A program made the position numbers and the translations under genes. DNA of 64,000 bases from Bradyrhizobium sp. NP1 (lineage in GTDB: Bacteria; Pseudomonadota; Alphaproteobacteria; Rhizobiales; Xanthobacteraceae), in NCBI RefSeq assembly GCF_030378205.1, contig NZ_CP127385.1, positions 1,178,001 to 1,242,000 of the forward strand. The letters run 5' to 3'. The number at the start of each line of letters is the position of its first letter. Position 1 is the stretch's first letter. Below the pieces are notes generated by a model. That model searched no databases, had not been told where the DNA came from, and saw only the letters and a program-made list of their open reading frames with translations. Positions 8,041 to 16,412 of this stretch are shown here, piece by piece.

Positions 8041-8712
8041 ATGGAAACGGGTATGAAAGCAACAACGGACCAGCGGCCGGCGATCGGCCGCCGCCGCGTG
8101 CTCGGCCTGATCGGGCTTGGCGCGACCATCGGCCTGTCGCGGCGGGCCTTCGCGGCCACCGCCGATGACGACGAGGTGCTGACCGAAGCAAAGGTGCTGC
8201 GCGATCCTGATATTCCCGTCATGGGCAATCCGGACGGCAACATCACCATCGTCGAATGGTTCGACTACCAATGCCCGTATTGCCGCAAGATCGACCCCGA
8301 ACTGCGCCAGGTGGTGCAGGACGACGGCAAGGTTCGGCTGGTGTCGAAGGACTGGCCGATCCTCGGTCCGGTCTCGGTGGTCGCGGCGCGGATGGCGCTC
8401 GCCTGCAAGTACCAGGACAAATACGAGCGCGCGCATGACGCGATGCTGTCGAGCAATTCGCGGCTGACCGAGGCGCGCATCGACGAATTGCTCAAGGGAG
8501 CCGACATCGACCTCGACCGCGCCAAGCGCGATCTCGCCGCCAACGCCAAAGCGATCGACGCCATCCTGGCGCGCAACAACGAGCAGGCCACCGCGTTCGG
8601 CTTCCGCGGCACGCCCTCCTTCATCGTCGGCAAGTTCCGCGTTCCCGGCGTGCTCACCATGGCGCAGTTCGAGCAGGTCATTGCCGACGCGCGCAAGGCC
8701 AAGATGAACTAG
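8041..8712 (+). CDS. DsbA-family thiol oxidoreductase, Tat-like signal
   Basis: The 223-residue exported protein has a twin-arginine-like leader (GRRRVLGLIG, residues 16-25) and a thioredoxin fold with active site C78-P-Y-C81. A cis-proline loop is present at RGTPSF. The CPYC site and DSBA-like insertion place it with periplasmic DsbA/Com1-type oxidoreductases. DsbB at 485-1024 is a plausible electron acceptor. The TAG stop lies inside a CTAGTGTGG sequence identical to the end of the palindromic repeats described elsewhere, so a decayed repeat abuts and perhaps supplies the stop. Confidence 0.88.
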   Translation: METGMKATTDQRPAIGRRRVLGLIGLGATIGLSRRAFAATADDDEVLTEAKVLRDPDIPVMGNPDGNITIVEWFDYQCPYCRKIDPELRQVVQDDGKVRLVSKDWPILGPVSVVAARMALACKYQDKYERAHDAMLSSNSRLTEARIDELLKGADIDLDRAKRDLAANAKAIDAILARNNEQATAFGFRGTPSFIVGKFRVPGVLTMAQFEQVIADARKAKMN

Positions 8713-8775
8713 TGTGGTGTTCTCCTGATTGGTGCCGCGAGTTCTCTTGATTAGTGCCGCGAGTTCGCAGCGAAA
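8709..8775. repeat. Decayed relative of the type II palindrome
   Basis: CTAGTGTGG at 8709-8717 matches the outer arm of the type II repeats. Downstream, GCCGCGAGTTC occurs twice (8732-8742 and 8756-8766), resembling shuffled loop and core segments. No full hairpin remains. Confidence 0.4.
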
Positions 8776-8934
8776 CTATTCTCGCGTTCACAGACCAGAA
8801 GCGCGACGCACGGGGCTATTGTCGCGCGCGAGCTTTGGCCCATGAATTCGACAACCGATTCGCTCTGCCGAACGGGCGCGATACCCTCCATGACTTAGGC
8901 AGCGCCGCCAATGCGTTTTGAGTAGCGCCGGCCG
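8776..8934. other. Intergenic DNA without a supported gene
   Basis: Between the repeat remnant and the small gene at 8935 I see no supported frame. A plus-strand frame ending at 8920 in DLGSAANAF may be a fragment of a decayed gene. A further empty stretch, 9112-9538, follows the small gene. Confidence 0.4.
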
Positions 8935-9111
8935 TTAGCCATCGGACCGGCGCAAAAACGGGTCCACGGACTCCGCTAACAGGGTCGCCAATTGAGCGGC
9001 GGCAGGCGTGGACTGCTTTTCGGGCGGCAACGAGCCGGCAGAATGGATCGCCAGTCCCGTACCAGCGGCAAGGGCAGCGATCGCAATCGCGGCAAGATAT
9101 TCGATCCTCAT
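8935..9111 (-). CDS. Small exported protein, 58 residues
   Basis: On the minus strand ATG 9111 opens a 58-codon frame beginning MRIEYLAAIAIAALAAGTGL and ending in LRRSDG. The N-terminus is a typical signal peptide or membrane anchor. The remainder is short, polar and alanine-rich. A GAGGGA sequence lies about 10 bases upstream of the ATG. I do not recognise the family. Support comes from the clean signal-like start and the ribosome-binding sequence, in a stretch with no competing frame. Confidence 0.45.
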   Translation of the reverse strand: MRIEYLAAIAIAALAAGTGLAIHSAGSLPPEKQSTPAAAQLATLLAESVDPFLRRSDG

Positions 9112-9538
9112 GGCGATGGTCCCTCATCGGCCCCACGAACTAACCGGACACTCTCTGAAATGGTTCCAGAGCGGTGTTAACTCTGGCGCTGGAACGCCTG
9201 CTCGCGCGCCTGCAACATGGGGCCCGATGCCCCGATATTGCGCGCGGCAAGTTCCTCAATGTGTCGGCTTGGCGCAGAAGTCAGGGAACGAAAGCTCCGG
9301 TCAAGACTTTAGAAGAACGAGACCGTCGCTCGCCGTTAGCTACATGGCGGATGTCGCAGATAGCCAAAGGTTCCTATTGCTGCGCCCGCTTTTCTCAAAA
9401 AACAAGTGCTCGCGCAGATAGTCAAAAGCGGCGGTTCTCGGGTTCCGTTCAGAATTGCCAGCCGTGCTCGCAAGCGGGAGAGCGACGGGAGGGGTGGGCG
9501 CTAATGCTGGCGCTTTCTTACCCGAACGAGGCTTCGTT

Positions 9539-9739
9539 ATGCGCAACCGTATTGACATGGACTCCAAACACAGCCGAGCAATCGTTCAAGAGATCGGAGA
9601 GAAACTACGCGCGCTCCTGAAAGAAGAGCCGGAACTCCCGGGGAGCCTCAGAGCGCAAATCGACCGGCTCCGCGAATCGGAAGAGCAGTCACCATCAATC
9701 ATTCCAGCGGCTGAACGTTGGGACAAGCGTTACCGTTGA
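9539..9739 (+). CDS. Small conserved-looking soluble protein
   Basis: The 66-residue frame from ATG 9539 follows ACGAGG at 7-bp spacing. It encodes a charged, helical protein (IVQEIGEKLRALLKEEPELP, then IDRLRESEEQSPS). The same kind of short protein is familiar from Bradyrhizobium genomes without assigned function. No metal or catalytic motif is present. Its helical amphipathic nature suggests a protein partner. It lies 45 bp upstream of another small gene on the same strand. Confidence 0.6.
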   Translation: MRNRIDMDSKHSRAIVQEIGEKLRALLKEEPELPGSLRAQIDRLRESEEQSPSIIPAAERWDKRYR

Positions 9740-9784
9740 GCCGCTTTGGACAGCACAGAAGGCTCGGCCAAACATGGACGAGCA

Positions 9785-9994
9785 ATGCCATCGGTGAAGC
9801 GCCGTGCGTCAAAGATCCTGAATGAGTACGGTACGGCGCAATCTGAATTGATCGGAAAAGCCGTCGTGCTTACTGACGGAAAGGCAGGCACGGTGGAGAA
9901 CGTTTGGCTGGATGAATTGCACGGGCTTCGGATTTCCATCGCAGGTCATGATGGAAGATGGCCGGTCTCAACCATCAAGCTCGTGGAGCCCTAG
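9785..9994 (+). CDS. Small basic protein, PRC-barrel-like
   Basis: The 69-residue product begins MPSVKRRASKILNEYGTAQS and then has a beta-rich part (LIGKAVVLTDGKAGTVENVW, then LRISIAGHDGRWPVSTIKLV). The latter resembles the short beta-barrels of PRC/DUF2171 proteins, of which another example lies at 18122. The ATG at 9785 is chosen over a TTG 39 bases upstream. Function unknown; the basic N-terminus could bind RNA or DNA. Together with 9539-9739 it may form a two-gene unit. Confidence 0.55.
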   Translation: MPSVKRRASKILNEYGTAQSELIGKAVVLTDGKAGTVENVWLDELHGLRISIAGHDGRWPVSTIKLVEP

Positions 9995-10027
9995 ACCTCG
10001 CATCGCTGCCCGGATCGCGCGCTGCTT

Positions 10028-10129
10028 TCAAAGCATTCCGGTCAGAATGAAAAACCCGACCTCGATCAGGAACGTGACGCTCATGACCGCGACCGTCAGG
10101 AACACGTCGCTCGCCGAGAGAGGGTCCAT
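10028..10129 (-). CDS. Possible 33-residue single-span membrane peptide
   Basis: ATG 10129 on the minus strand, four bases after TGAGGC, opens a frame beginning MDPLSASDVFLTVAVMSVTF and ending in a hydrophobic segment. It would be a one-helix membrane microprotein. Only the hydrophobic pattern and the ribosome-binding sequence support it. Confidence 0.3.
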   Translation of the reverse strand: MDPLSASDVFLTVAVMSVTFLIEVGFFILTGML

Positions 10130-10241
10130 GAATGCCTCACATCTTGCGAAGCCCCGGGAGTAAATCATTCTGGCTGGAAAATGTTTCAGCTCCAAATGCA
10201 GATGGCGCGAATGCGAGCGGCAGGCCGGATCGGTCGGCAAA

Positions 10242-10448
10242 TTATCGCGACGAAATCTTCACCCAGTCCTCATGGGCGCGCGTCTTCAATGCGCGCCAGT
10301 CGGCGGCGGCAACGTCCCAGTTCACGATGGTGCGGTTGGTCTGCGCGACCTCGCCGCTGGCGACGCTCGAGGTCTGCATGGAGTCGTGGACGTAGACGCC
10401 TAGTCCCAGCAGCAACGCGCCCAGGATCATTCCAAGAAACATCTGCAT
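10242..10448 (-). CDS. Small membrane-anchored protein
   Basis: The 68-residue frame starts at ATG 10448 after GGAGAG. It has an N-terminal hydrophobic helix (MFLGMILGALLLGLGVYVHD) followed by a polar tail with NWDVAAADWRALKTR and ending WVKISSR. Topology suggests one span with the tail outside the cytoplasm. Small proteins of this kind are common in Bradyrhizobium; no function is known to me. The larger frame that extends upstream overlaps the 3' part of the esterase gene and is not used. Confidence 0.6.
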   Translation of the reverse strand: MQMFLGMILGALLLGLGVYVHDSMQTSSVASGEVAQTNRTIVNWDVAAADWRALKTRAHEDWVKISSR

Positions 10449-10509
10449 GGCGATCTCTCCGGTGACGGCTGACAACGCGCGCCCGTCAGGATGGTTCCGG
10501 GCGGAACGG

Positions 10510-11595
10510 TCAGGCGCGCGCCATCGATCCGCCATTCAGCCAGCGCAGAATTTCCACATTCATCTCGCGCGGATAGGCGTGGCTGAGGTCATCGAGCTCG
10601 CGATAGGTCACGCTGGCGCCGGCGGCCGACAGCGCCTCACGCGTGTGGCGGGCGACCTCGACCGGAAACATCCAGTCGAGCCGGCCATGCACGATGTGGA
10701 TCGGCAGGCCGCGCAGCCGCTCCGCATCGGCCATCTGCGCCATCAGCGGATGGAAGGTGGCGGCAATCGGCGCCAGATGCGTGAAGGGCGAAGCATGCTC
10801 CAGTCCGGTGACATAGCAGAACGTGCCGCCGTCGCTCATGCCGGTCAAAAGCAGCCGCTCGGAATCGATCGTCCAGCGGCTGCGCACCGAATCAAGGATG
10901 CGCGCGAGATTGGGCGTGTCGGAATCCGCGCCCATCAGCGCCCAGGTCGGCCCGGTTGCGGTCGGCGTCACCAGGATCGCTCCCAGGCTGCGCGCGGCTC
11001 GCAGCCAGCTCCACAGGAAGGCGCGGCCGTTGCCGCTGCCGCCATGCAGCGCCATCACCAGCGGCCAGGCTCGATCGGGCGTGTAGTATTCCGGCACGTA
11101 GAGCGAAAAGCCGCCGCGGCTGCCGGGCTCGTTGTGGTCGTGGAAAATCCCGGTGTTGTCGTGCGCCGGCTGGGCGAGACGGCTCTGCAAGGCCGCGTCC
11201 TCGCGCAAGTCCGGTTCGAGGAAGAAGTCGCTGACGGGTGGAAATTTCGCGGTCAGCGGATAGAGCGCCTCCTGCGCGCGGGGCGCATAGCGCAGCGCGC
11301 GGAAGGCCGCGACGAGGTCGCCATTGCCCTGCTGCACGGCGCGCAGGCCGGCAAAGCCGGCCAGCACGGCGTCGCTCGCGCCGTCGAGCGCCGCGCGCAC
11401 GGCGGCGAATTGTTCGGGCCATTCGCCAAGCCCGTCGCGCGCGGCGGTCAGCGCGTGCTCCGGCGTGCCGGCCGCTTGCATCAGGTCGTCGAAATCCGGC
11501 GGGTGCAGGTGCCGTGCGATGAAGGAGAGCGCCTCCAGCGATTGCAGAAGGGGTGGCAGCACGGCCACGATGCCGTCGACCACGGCCTCGCTCAT
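10510..11595 (-). CDS. Alpha/beta hydrolase (esterase/phospholipase-like)
   Basis: The 361-residue protein has an N-terminal helical region of about 150 residues and a C-terminal alpha/beta-hydrolase domain. The oxyanion segment is MALHGGSGNG, the nucleophile elbow is GMSDGG, the acid is in HGRLDWMFP and the base is in DDLSHAYP. This arrangement fits carboxylesterases/phospholipases and PHB-depolymerase-like esterases. ATG 11595 is used because the frame upstream runs through a dispersed repeat (11654-11727). No signal peptide is seen, so it is probably cytoplasmic. Substrate unknown. Confidence 0.8.
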   Translation of the reverse strand: MSEAVVDGIVAVLPPLLQSLEALSFIARHLHPPDFDDLMQAAGTPEHALTAARDGLGEWPEQFAAVRAALDGASDAVLAGFAGLRAVQQGNGDLVAAFRALRYAPRAQEALYPLTAKFPPVSDFFLEPDLREDAALQSRLAQPAHDNTGIFHDHNEPGSRGGFSLYVPEYYTPDRAWPLVMALHGGSGNGRAFLWSWLRAARSLGAILVTPTATGPTWALMGADSDTPNLARILDSVRSRWTIDSERLLLTGMSDGGTFCYVTGLEHASPFTHLAPIAATFHPLMAQMADAERLRGLPIHIVHGRLDWMFPVEVARHTREALSAAGASVTYRELDDLSHAYPREMNVEILRWLNGGSMARA

Positions 11596-11653
11596 GGCAT
11601 GTCCCTTTTCCAGAGCGCCCGATCGCCGTTGCGAGGCTTTGTGATTTGTTTGG

Positions 11654-11727
11654 GCATGATCTCCGCGCAAACGCGTTCCGCGCTTGTTAGCTGAGGGAAA
11701 ACCGGTGTCCACTTTTCCGGATCATGC
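11654..11727. repeat. GCATGATC-bounded dispersed repeat, copy 2
   Basis: This 74-bp element is bounded by GCATGATC and GATCATGC, with the same inner GCAAACGCG and CGCGCTTG segments and the same ACTTTTCCGGATCATGC end as the copy at 4316-4387. It fills most of the space between two leftward genes. Confidence 0.75.
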
Positions 11728-11732
11728 GCTTG

Positions 11733-12704
11733 TCAGTGCAGCCGCGGTCCCTTGAGCAGCTTGGTGCGGTCGGTGGAGGCCAGCACCACGTCGAAGGTGA
11801 CGCCCTCGTGATAGATCGTCAGCGGCACGTCGACGCCGGCCGCGCCCAGCGCCCACATCTTGCGGTAGAACTCGGCCTGGCTCGTGACCTTGTCGCCATT
11901 GACCGCGACGATGACGTCGCCGGCCTTCAGCTCGGCGCGCGCCGCGGGTCCGTTGTCGGAAAGCCCGATCACCACCACGCGGCCGTCGATCTCGGTCGAA
12001 TACATGCCGAGCCAGGGCCGCGCCGGCTTGTTGACGCGCCCGAACTTGCGCAAGTCGTCGAGGACCGGCTTCAACAGGTCGATCGGCACGATCATGTTGA
12101 CGTGCTCGGCCTTGCTGTCGCGCTCGCGCTCGAGCTGCAGCGAGCCGATGCCGATCAGCTCGCCGGCGGCGGAGATCAGGCCGGTGCCGCCCCAGTTCGG
12201 ATGCGCCGGATGGGTGAACAGCGCATCCTCCAGCAGATATTCCCAATAGCCGGCGAATTCCTGCCGCGCCACGATCTGGCTCGCCACCGAGCGGGTACGC
12301 CCGCCGGCGCCGCCGAGCACCACGCGGTCGCCGACCTTCACCGCCGCGGAGGAGCCGAGCGGCAGCGGATCGACCTCGAGCTGCCCGAGCGCCTGAACCA
12401 GGCCGAAGCCGGTGATGGAATCGAATCCGAGCACGTGCCCCTCGACCGCGCGGCCGCTGTCGAGATGCAGCCATACGCTGTCCGCCTCGGTGATCAGATA
12501 GCCGATGGTCAGAATCAGGCCGTCGTCGATCACCACGCCATTGCCGGCGCGCTCGGTGCCGAGCGTCTCCGCGGTGAAGGCGTCGGACGGAATGATGGCG
12601 TGCAGCCCGACGATCGAGGCAAGCGCCCGATCGAGCTCGAAGCTGTAGTCGCCCGCGCGGGGCTGGTGTGCCGGCGGCACTCTCCATTCGGTCAAAGAGG
12701 GCAT
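11733..12704 (-). CDS. S1C (HtrA-like) protein with PDZ domain and lost catalytic triad
   Basis: The 323-residue protein has the layout of an HtrA/DegP protease: a trypsin-like domain (about residues 30-205) and one PDZ domain (about 220-310, with VVVIGLSDNGPAARAELKAG). By eye-alignment to HtrA all three catalytic residues are replaced. TNNHVV is TIGYLI (His to Tyr), SDIALI is TGFGLV (Asp to Gly), and GNSGGAL is GGTGLI (Ser to Thr). There is no signal peptide. It is therefore likely a non-proteolytic binding or scaffold protein. ATG 12704 is chosen for its AGGAGAG site at 6-bp spacing. Confidence 0.8.
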   Translation of the reverse strand: MPSLTEWRVPPAHQPRAGDYSFELDRALASIVGLHAIIPSDAFTAETLGTERAGNGVVIDDGLILTIGYLITEADSVWLHLDSGRAVEGHVLGFDSITGFGLVQALGQLEVDPLPLGSSAAVKVGDRVVLGGAGGRTRSVASQIVARQEFAGYWEYLLEDALFTHPAHPNWGGTGLISAAGELIGIGSLQLERERDSKAEHVNMIVPIDLLKPVLDDLRKFGRVNKPARPWLGMYSTEIDGRVVVIGLSDNGPAARAELKAGDVIVAVNGDKVTSQAEFYRKMWALGAAGVDVPLTIYHEGVTFDVVLASTDRTKLLKGPRLH

Positions 12705-12728
12705 CGCAGCTCTCCTGTTCATTCGATG

Positions 12729-12782
12729 CTAGTTTCCCGGCCCCGAAGTTCGCGTCGATTCTCTTGCGAACCTGGGATGACC
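12729..12782. repeat. Degenerate type I palindrome
   Basis: CTAGTTTCCCGGCCCCGAAG at 12729-12748 matches the type I left arm. It is followed by TTCGC, a shortened loop and GCGAAC with a damaged right arm. The GCGGCG loop is missing. It lies just upstream of the S1C-like gene. Confidence 0.5.
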
Positions 12783-12915
12783 CGCCGGACTGCCGCGCCG
12801 GAATCCGCTTTGGCGTGAAGCGGCATCCGCGAAGCCTATCATTTTTGTTCCGATCCGCGCCAGCGTCCTCGCCGCCGCATTCAGCCGCGCGGACGCACCT
12901 GTCGGCGCGATCAGA

Positions 12916-13224
12916 TCACGAGGCGCGTTCGCATCCTTTGCCGATCACCGGCCAGACGAACCAGGCTCCCGATGCGTAGAGGCTCCTGACCGTTTGCGGC
13001 CCGGTCCGGGCGGCGACATAGAACCGTCCTGCGCCGAGCAGATAGCCGTCCGATCCCGCGACTGCCGGTATCATCGTGACGGGCGCTCCGAACGCGACGA
13101 CGGCGTCCGGCCGCACCGCGACGGCGGCGGTCGCCATGCCGGCGAACCAGATCGCGAGGACAGCCAGGAGGCCGAGAAGGGGGATGCCGTGGCCGAACGA
13201 GCGCTGCTCAGTAATCGTAGACAT
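12916..13224 (-). CDS. Small membrane protein, last gene of an operon
   Basis: The 102-residue product has one clear transmembrane helix near the N-terminus (GIPLLGLLAVLAIWFAGMAT) and a short beta-rich extracytoplasmic part containing GSDGYLLGAGRFYVAARTG. I do not recognise the family. Its start ATG 13224 lies inside the end of the upstream gene (17-bp overlap), showing co-transcription with 13208-14308, 14305-14718 and 14730-16169. No enzyme motif is visible. Confidence 0.6.
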   Translation of the reverse strand: MSTITEQRSFGHGIPLLGLLAVLAIWFAGMATAAVAVRPDAVVAFGAPVTMIPAVAGSDGYLLGAGRFYVAARTGPQTVRSLYASGAWFVWPVIGKGCERAS

Positions 13225-14308
13225 GCTCGAACCTCAATCCTGCGGCCTCGACGCGCTGCACGTTGTCGACCAGCGCGCGCACCGGCATATCGATTCCCAT
13301 TCGCCGCGATCCGGGCATGGACTGGATCGGCAGGCCGAATATAGTCACGCCGCCGGGCATGGCCAGCGCCGTGCCGTCATCGGGGACGATAATTGTGACG
13401 AGGATGCGATGGTTGCCGGCGATCTCCAGCAGCGAAGCGCCTGGATGCCGGCCGAGTTCCCTGACGAAGGCGTCGAATTCGGCGTAGCGCGCCGTCTCCA
13501 CCAGCACGCCGCGCTCGCTGGCGTTCCCGACCTCGCGGATCACGGTGACGCCCTTCATCGCCGCGAGCTCGGACGGCGATGATCCGCCGATCACGCTGCG
13601 GATGGTCAGCACCGCAGGGTCGTAGCCGGCGATGACGCCGATCAGGGAGGCGTAAGCCGCCTTCGCCGCATATTGCAGGGAAAGCGCGCCGCGGCGCTCG
13701 ACCGCGCGGATCGAGGGGACGAACGGCGTCTCGCGCCAGAATGCCTTCAGCTTCCCGGCGAAGGGAAACTGATACCAGGGCACCTGGTAGAGGAAGGCCG
13801 AATATTCCTTGAGGAACGCCAGGTTGAAGGCGTCCTCCGCGGTCTTGCGGCCGCCCGCGCTCGATTCGGAGAGCGCGCCGATGGTCCGTTCATAGGCGCC
13901 CTGCAAGCCCATTTCGAGGGTGAAGCTGAAGCCGATGATGTAGTTGGTCGCCTTCTGGTCCGCGCTCGCAGCTCCCGATTGCGAGGCTTGCAGGGTGGCG
14001 TGGCAGAGGCTCGACCAGAAGCCGCGAATGCTCGCCAGATAGTCGAAGTCGGATTCCGAGGATCGCGCCGTGACGCCGCTCAGGTCGTTATAGGCGTGGA
14101 CGATGTACCATTCCGGAAAGGTCAGGAAGCTGTCGCCTTGCGCGCGGGCATAGCCATCGTCGCTGATGTCGAAGGCCGAGGTGACGGCGGGCGGCGGCAG
14201 TTTTGACACGCAGGATCGCTCGACGCCGATAACGGTGCCGGCGATGCCGAGCCCGCCGGCGAGGACGAGCGCCCCGAGCGTGTAAAGCGCCTTCCGTAAG
14301 AAGCTCAT
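13208..14308 (-). CDS. Membrane-anchored protein of unknown function
   Basis: The 366-residue protein has an N-terminal anchor (ALYTLGALVLAGGLGIAGTV) and a large non-cytoplasmic domain with FLTFPEWYIVHAYNDLSG near residue 60 and a later DSD/aromatic-rich segment. The family is not known to me; the FPEWYIV pattern suggests a conserved domain. It overlaps the upstream DUF4383-like gene by 4 bp (ATGA) and the downstream small gene by 17 bp. Context, next to a Tat-exported FAD oxidoreductase, suggests an envelope process in which it is an accessory membrane part. Confidence 0.6.
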   Translation of the reverse strand: MSFLRKALYTLGALVLAGGLGIAGTVIGVERSCVSKLPPPAVTSAFDISDDGYARAQGDSFLTFPEWYIVHAYNDLSGVTARSSESDFDYLASIRGFWSSLCHATLQASQSGAASADQKATNYIIGFSFTLEMGLQGAYERTIGALSESSAGGRKTAEDAFNLAFLKEYSAFLYQVPWYQFPFAGKLKAFWRETPFVPSIRAVERRGALSLQYAAKAAYASLIGVIAGYDPAVLTIRSVIGGSSPSELAAMKGVTVIREVGNASERGVLVETARYAEFDAFVRELGRHPGASLLEIAGNHRILVTIIVPDDGTALAMPGGVTIFGLPIQSMPGSRRMGIDMPVRALVDNVQRVEAAGLRFEHVYDY

Positions 14309-14718
14309 GCCGGAACGCGCTCGCCGCGCCAGGGCGACCAGCCGACCGCCATGCCGAAGGCGCCGAGCCCGAGATGCGGCAGGCTGGAAAGCACCTTCAC
14401 GGTCGGCGAGACGTCGCGGACGCCGTCAATGAAGATGCTGAGGTCGAGATAGCCGGACCCCGTGAAGACACCCATCACGCCGTCGAGGAAATACAGCGTG
14501 CCGAACACCTTCAGGAAGAACACGGCGCTGCGCCGCGACAGCGCCGAGGCCAGCGCCCACAGGCCCGAGGCCACGTGCAGCGCGTCCTTGTAGATGTCGA
14601 GACGGAACAGGCCGAACACGCGGCCCTCCGCGTCGATGAAGGCCGGGATGTAGTCGGTCGCCGCGGCGAACAAGAGGGCCAGGGCAAGCAAGACCGCGGC
14701 GATCCGATAGCGATCCAT
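14305..14718 (-). CDS. DUF4383-like four-helix membrane protein
   Basis: The product of 137 residues has four hydrophobic segments with the pattern of DUF4383 proteins (IYKDALHVASGLWALASALS, then FLDGVMGVFTG). ATG 14718 follows AAGGATG at good spacing. An ATG at 14733 would overlap the preceding stop as ATGA but lacks a ribosome-binding sequence; both are possible. It lies second in the operon headed by the FAD oxidoreductase. Function is unknown; a quinone or electron-transfer link is only a guess from the neighbour. Confidence 0.65.
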   Translation of the reverse strand: MDRYRIAAVLLALALLFAAATDYIPAFIDAEGRVFGLFRLDIYKDALHVASGLWALASALSRRSAVFFLKVFGTLYFLDGVMGVFTGSGYLDLSIFIDGVRDVSPTVKVLSSLPHLGLGAFGMAVGWSPWRGERVPA

Positions 14719-14729
14719 GGCAACATCCT

Positions 14730-16169
14730 TCATGCGAAATAAGTGTCCCACATCGCGTTGCGGAACATGAGGTTCGGATCGTAATGGCGTTTGGCGGCGA
14801 CGAAGGCGGCCGCGGCCGGGTAGGCCTTCTCCACCTGGTCGCGCCGGGCGTGCAGGCGATAGGGAAGATAGAAGGCGCCGCCGATCGCGGTCACCCGGTC
14901 GATCAGCTTCTCGGTGGTCTCGATCATGTCGACTTCGCCTTCCGGCGAGATCTCCTGGGAGAACGACATCACGGCCGCGATGCGGCGCACCGGCGCGATC
15001 GCAAGCGTCGGCGTCCTGTCCTCGGCTACGTAGCGCAGCGTGACATTCAAGAATTCGGCCCGCGACTTCGGGATGATCTCGCGGCAGGCGGCGAGGAATT
15101 CGTTGAAGCGCTCCGGCGCCACGAAATATTCATGCAGGATGTCGGTGCGGCGCATGTCCTTCTGCGCCAGGTTGATCACGGGCTCCGCCATCAGCGAGTT
15201 GCGCGTGGCGCGGCTGCCCGTGATGGTGGGGCCGATCCGCGATTCCATGAACCAGCGCAGGTTTTTCGCGACCTCCCAGCCGGTCTGCGCGCGATAGATG
15301 TCGTTCTGCAGGCCCGTCAGCTTTCCTGAGCTCGCGACCGGCGGCAGCAACGATGGCTGCGCGGCAGCCGGCCGATAGGTCACCATCAGCGCGTCGTCGA
15401 AGAAGCTTTTCCGCGACACCGACAGCCGGCCATAGGCCATCGCGAGCGTGCGGTCGGTGTCGATGGCGTGGGTGAAGGCTTCCGCGAAGCGCTCGGGCGC
15501 CATCCGCTCGAAGCGCGGCTCGAGCAGCAGGTTCGGCGTCATCTCGACATCCAGCTCGACGATGATCCCGAACAGGCCGTAGCCGCCCATCGCAAGGCTG
15601 AACAATTCGGGGTTCTCGCTGCGCGAGCACTGCATCAGCGTGCCGTCCGCCAGCACCATCCGGATCGCCTTCACCGTCGAGCCGAACGGACCATGCGGCA
15701 CCGGCCAGCCATGGGCGTTGACGCAGAAGGTGCTGCCGACGCCGAAATCGCTGTTGGACTGCATCACCGAAGGCGAGAAGCCGCGCGGGTCGAGGCTGCG
15801 GATGACGTCCGACCAGCGGTTGCCGGCCGTGGTGCGGTAGGTGTTCGTCGCCGTGTCGAGCTCGAGCGGTCCGCTTTCGAGCGTGATCGCGGTGCCGTCG
15901 CGCGGCAGGCTCTGGCCGCCCATCGAGTGCCGCGCCACCGAGGCCGCGACGGTCCGGCGCCCGGCTTGTGCCTCCTTCAGCTCGGCGCGGATGCGCGCGA
16001 CCAGCTCGTCGGTGGCCGACTTCGAGATCGTGACGTGTTTGGCGACCGGCGTCGGATTGAGCCGGCTGACGTCGTTGAGGACGGTGCGTTGCGCGGAGCG
16101 CGCGGGCGACAGGCGCGAAAGGACGATCGTGGCGGCGGCCGCGCCCAGAAATCTTCTTCTTGATTGCAT
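14730..16169 (-). CDS. Tat-exported FAD-binding (PCMH-type) oxidoreductase
   Basis: The 479-residue protein starts with a twin-arginine signal (SRRRFLGAAAATIVLSRLSP). It then has an FAD-binding PCMH domain: SVARHSMGGQSLP with the usual His, and FGVGSTFCVNAHGW. A C-terminal cap ending in YDPNLMFRNAMW is typical of berberine-bridge/aldonolactone oxidase relatives. It should oxidise an alcohol or sugar-like substrate in the periplasm, probably with covalent or tight FAD. ATG 16169 is chosen because it starts the Tat signal; the open frame extends 60 codons upstream without coding character. It heads a four-gene operon. Confidence 0.85.
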   Translation of the reverse strand: MQSRRRFLGAAAATIVLSRLSPARSAQRTVLNDVSRLNPTPVAKHVTISKSATDELVARIRAELKEAQAGRRTVAASVARHSMGGQSLPRDGTAITLESGPLELDTATNTYRTTAGNRWSDVIRSLDPRGFSPSVMQSNSDFGVGSTFCVNAHGWPVPHGPFGSTVKAIRMVLADGTLMQCSRSENPELFSLAMGGYGLFGIIVELDVEMTPNLLLEPRFERMAPERFAEAFTHAIDTDRTLAMAYGRLSVSRKSFFDDALMVTYRPAAAQPSLLPPVASSGKLTGLQNDIYRAQTGWEVAKNLRWFMESRIGPTITGSRATRNSLMAEPVINLAQKDMRRTDILHEYFVAPERFNEFLAACREIIPKSRAEFLNVTLRYVAEDRTPTLAIAPVRRIAAVMSFSQEISPEGEVDMIETTEKLIDRVTAIGGAFYLPYRLHARRDQVEKAYPAAAAFVAAKRHYDPNLMFRNAMWDTYFA

Positions 16170-16412
16170 TTTCGCGGTCGCTTCCTCTGCGACAATGGGA
16201 CCGGGCGCTTCCTGCCGGCAATGCACTTCGGGGCACCCGGCAGGCCACGCTATTGTATAGCCTATGCTTTCAGATTGAAGTTTGATTAAACCGGATGCGC
16301 ATCTTTCTGCGATTGACACGGCTCTGGCGAAACGCTCGCATTTGATCATTCAGCGCCGGCGCATGATTCGAAATCGATCGCGTCATGATCGAGGTATGGC
16401 GGGGGAAACCGA

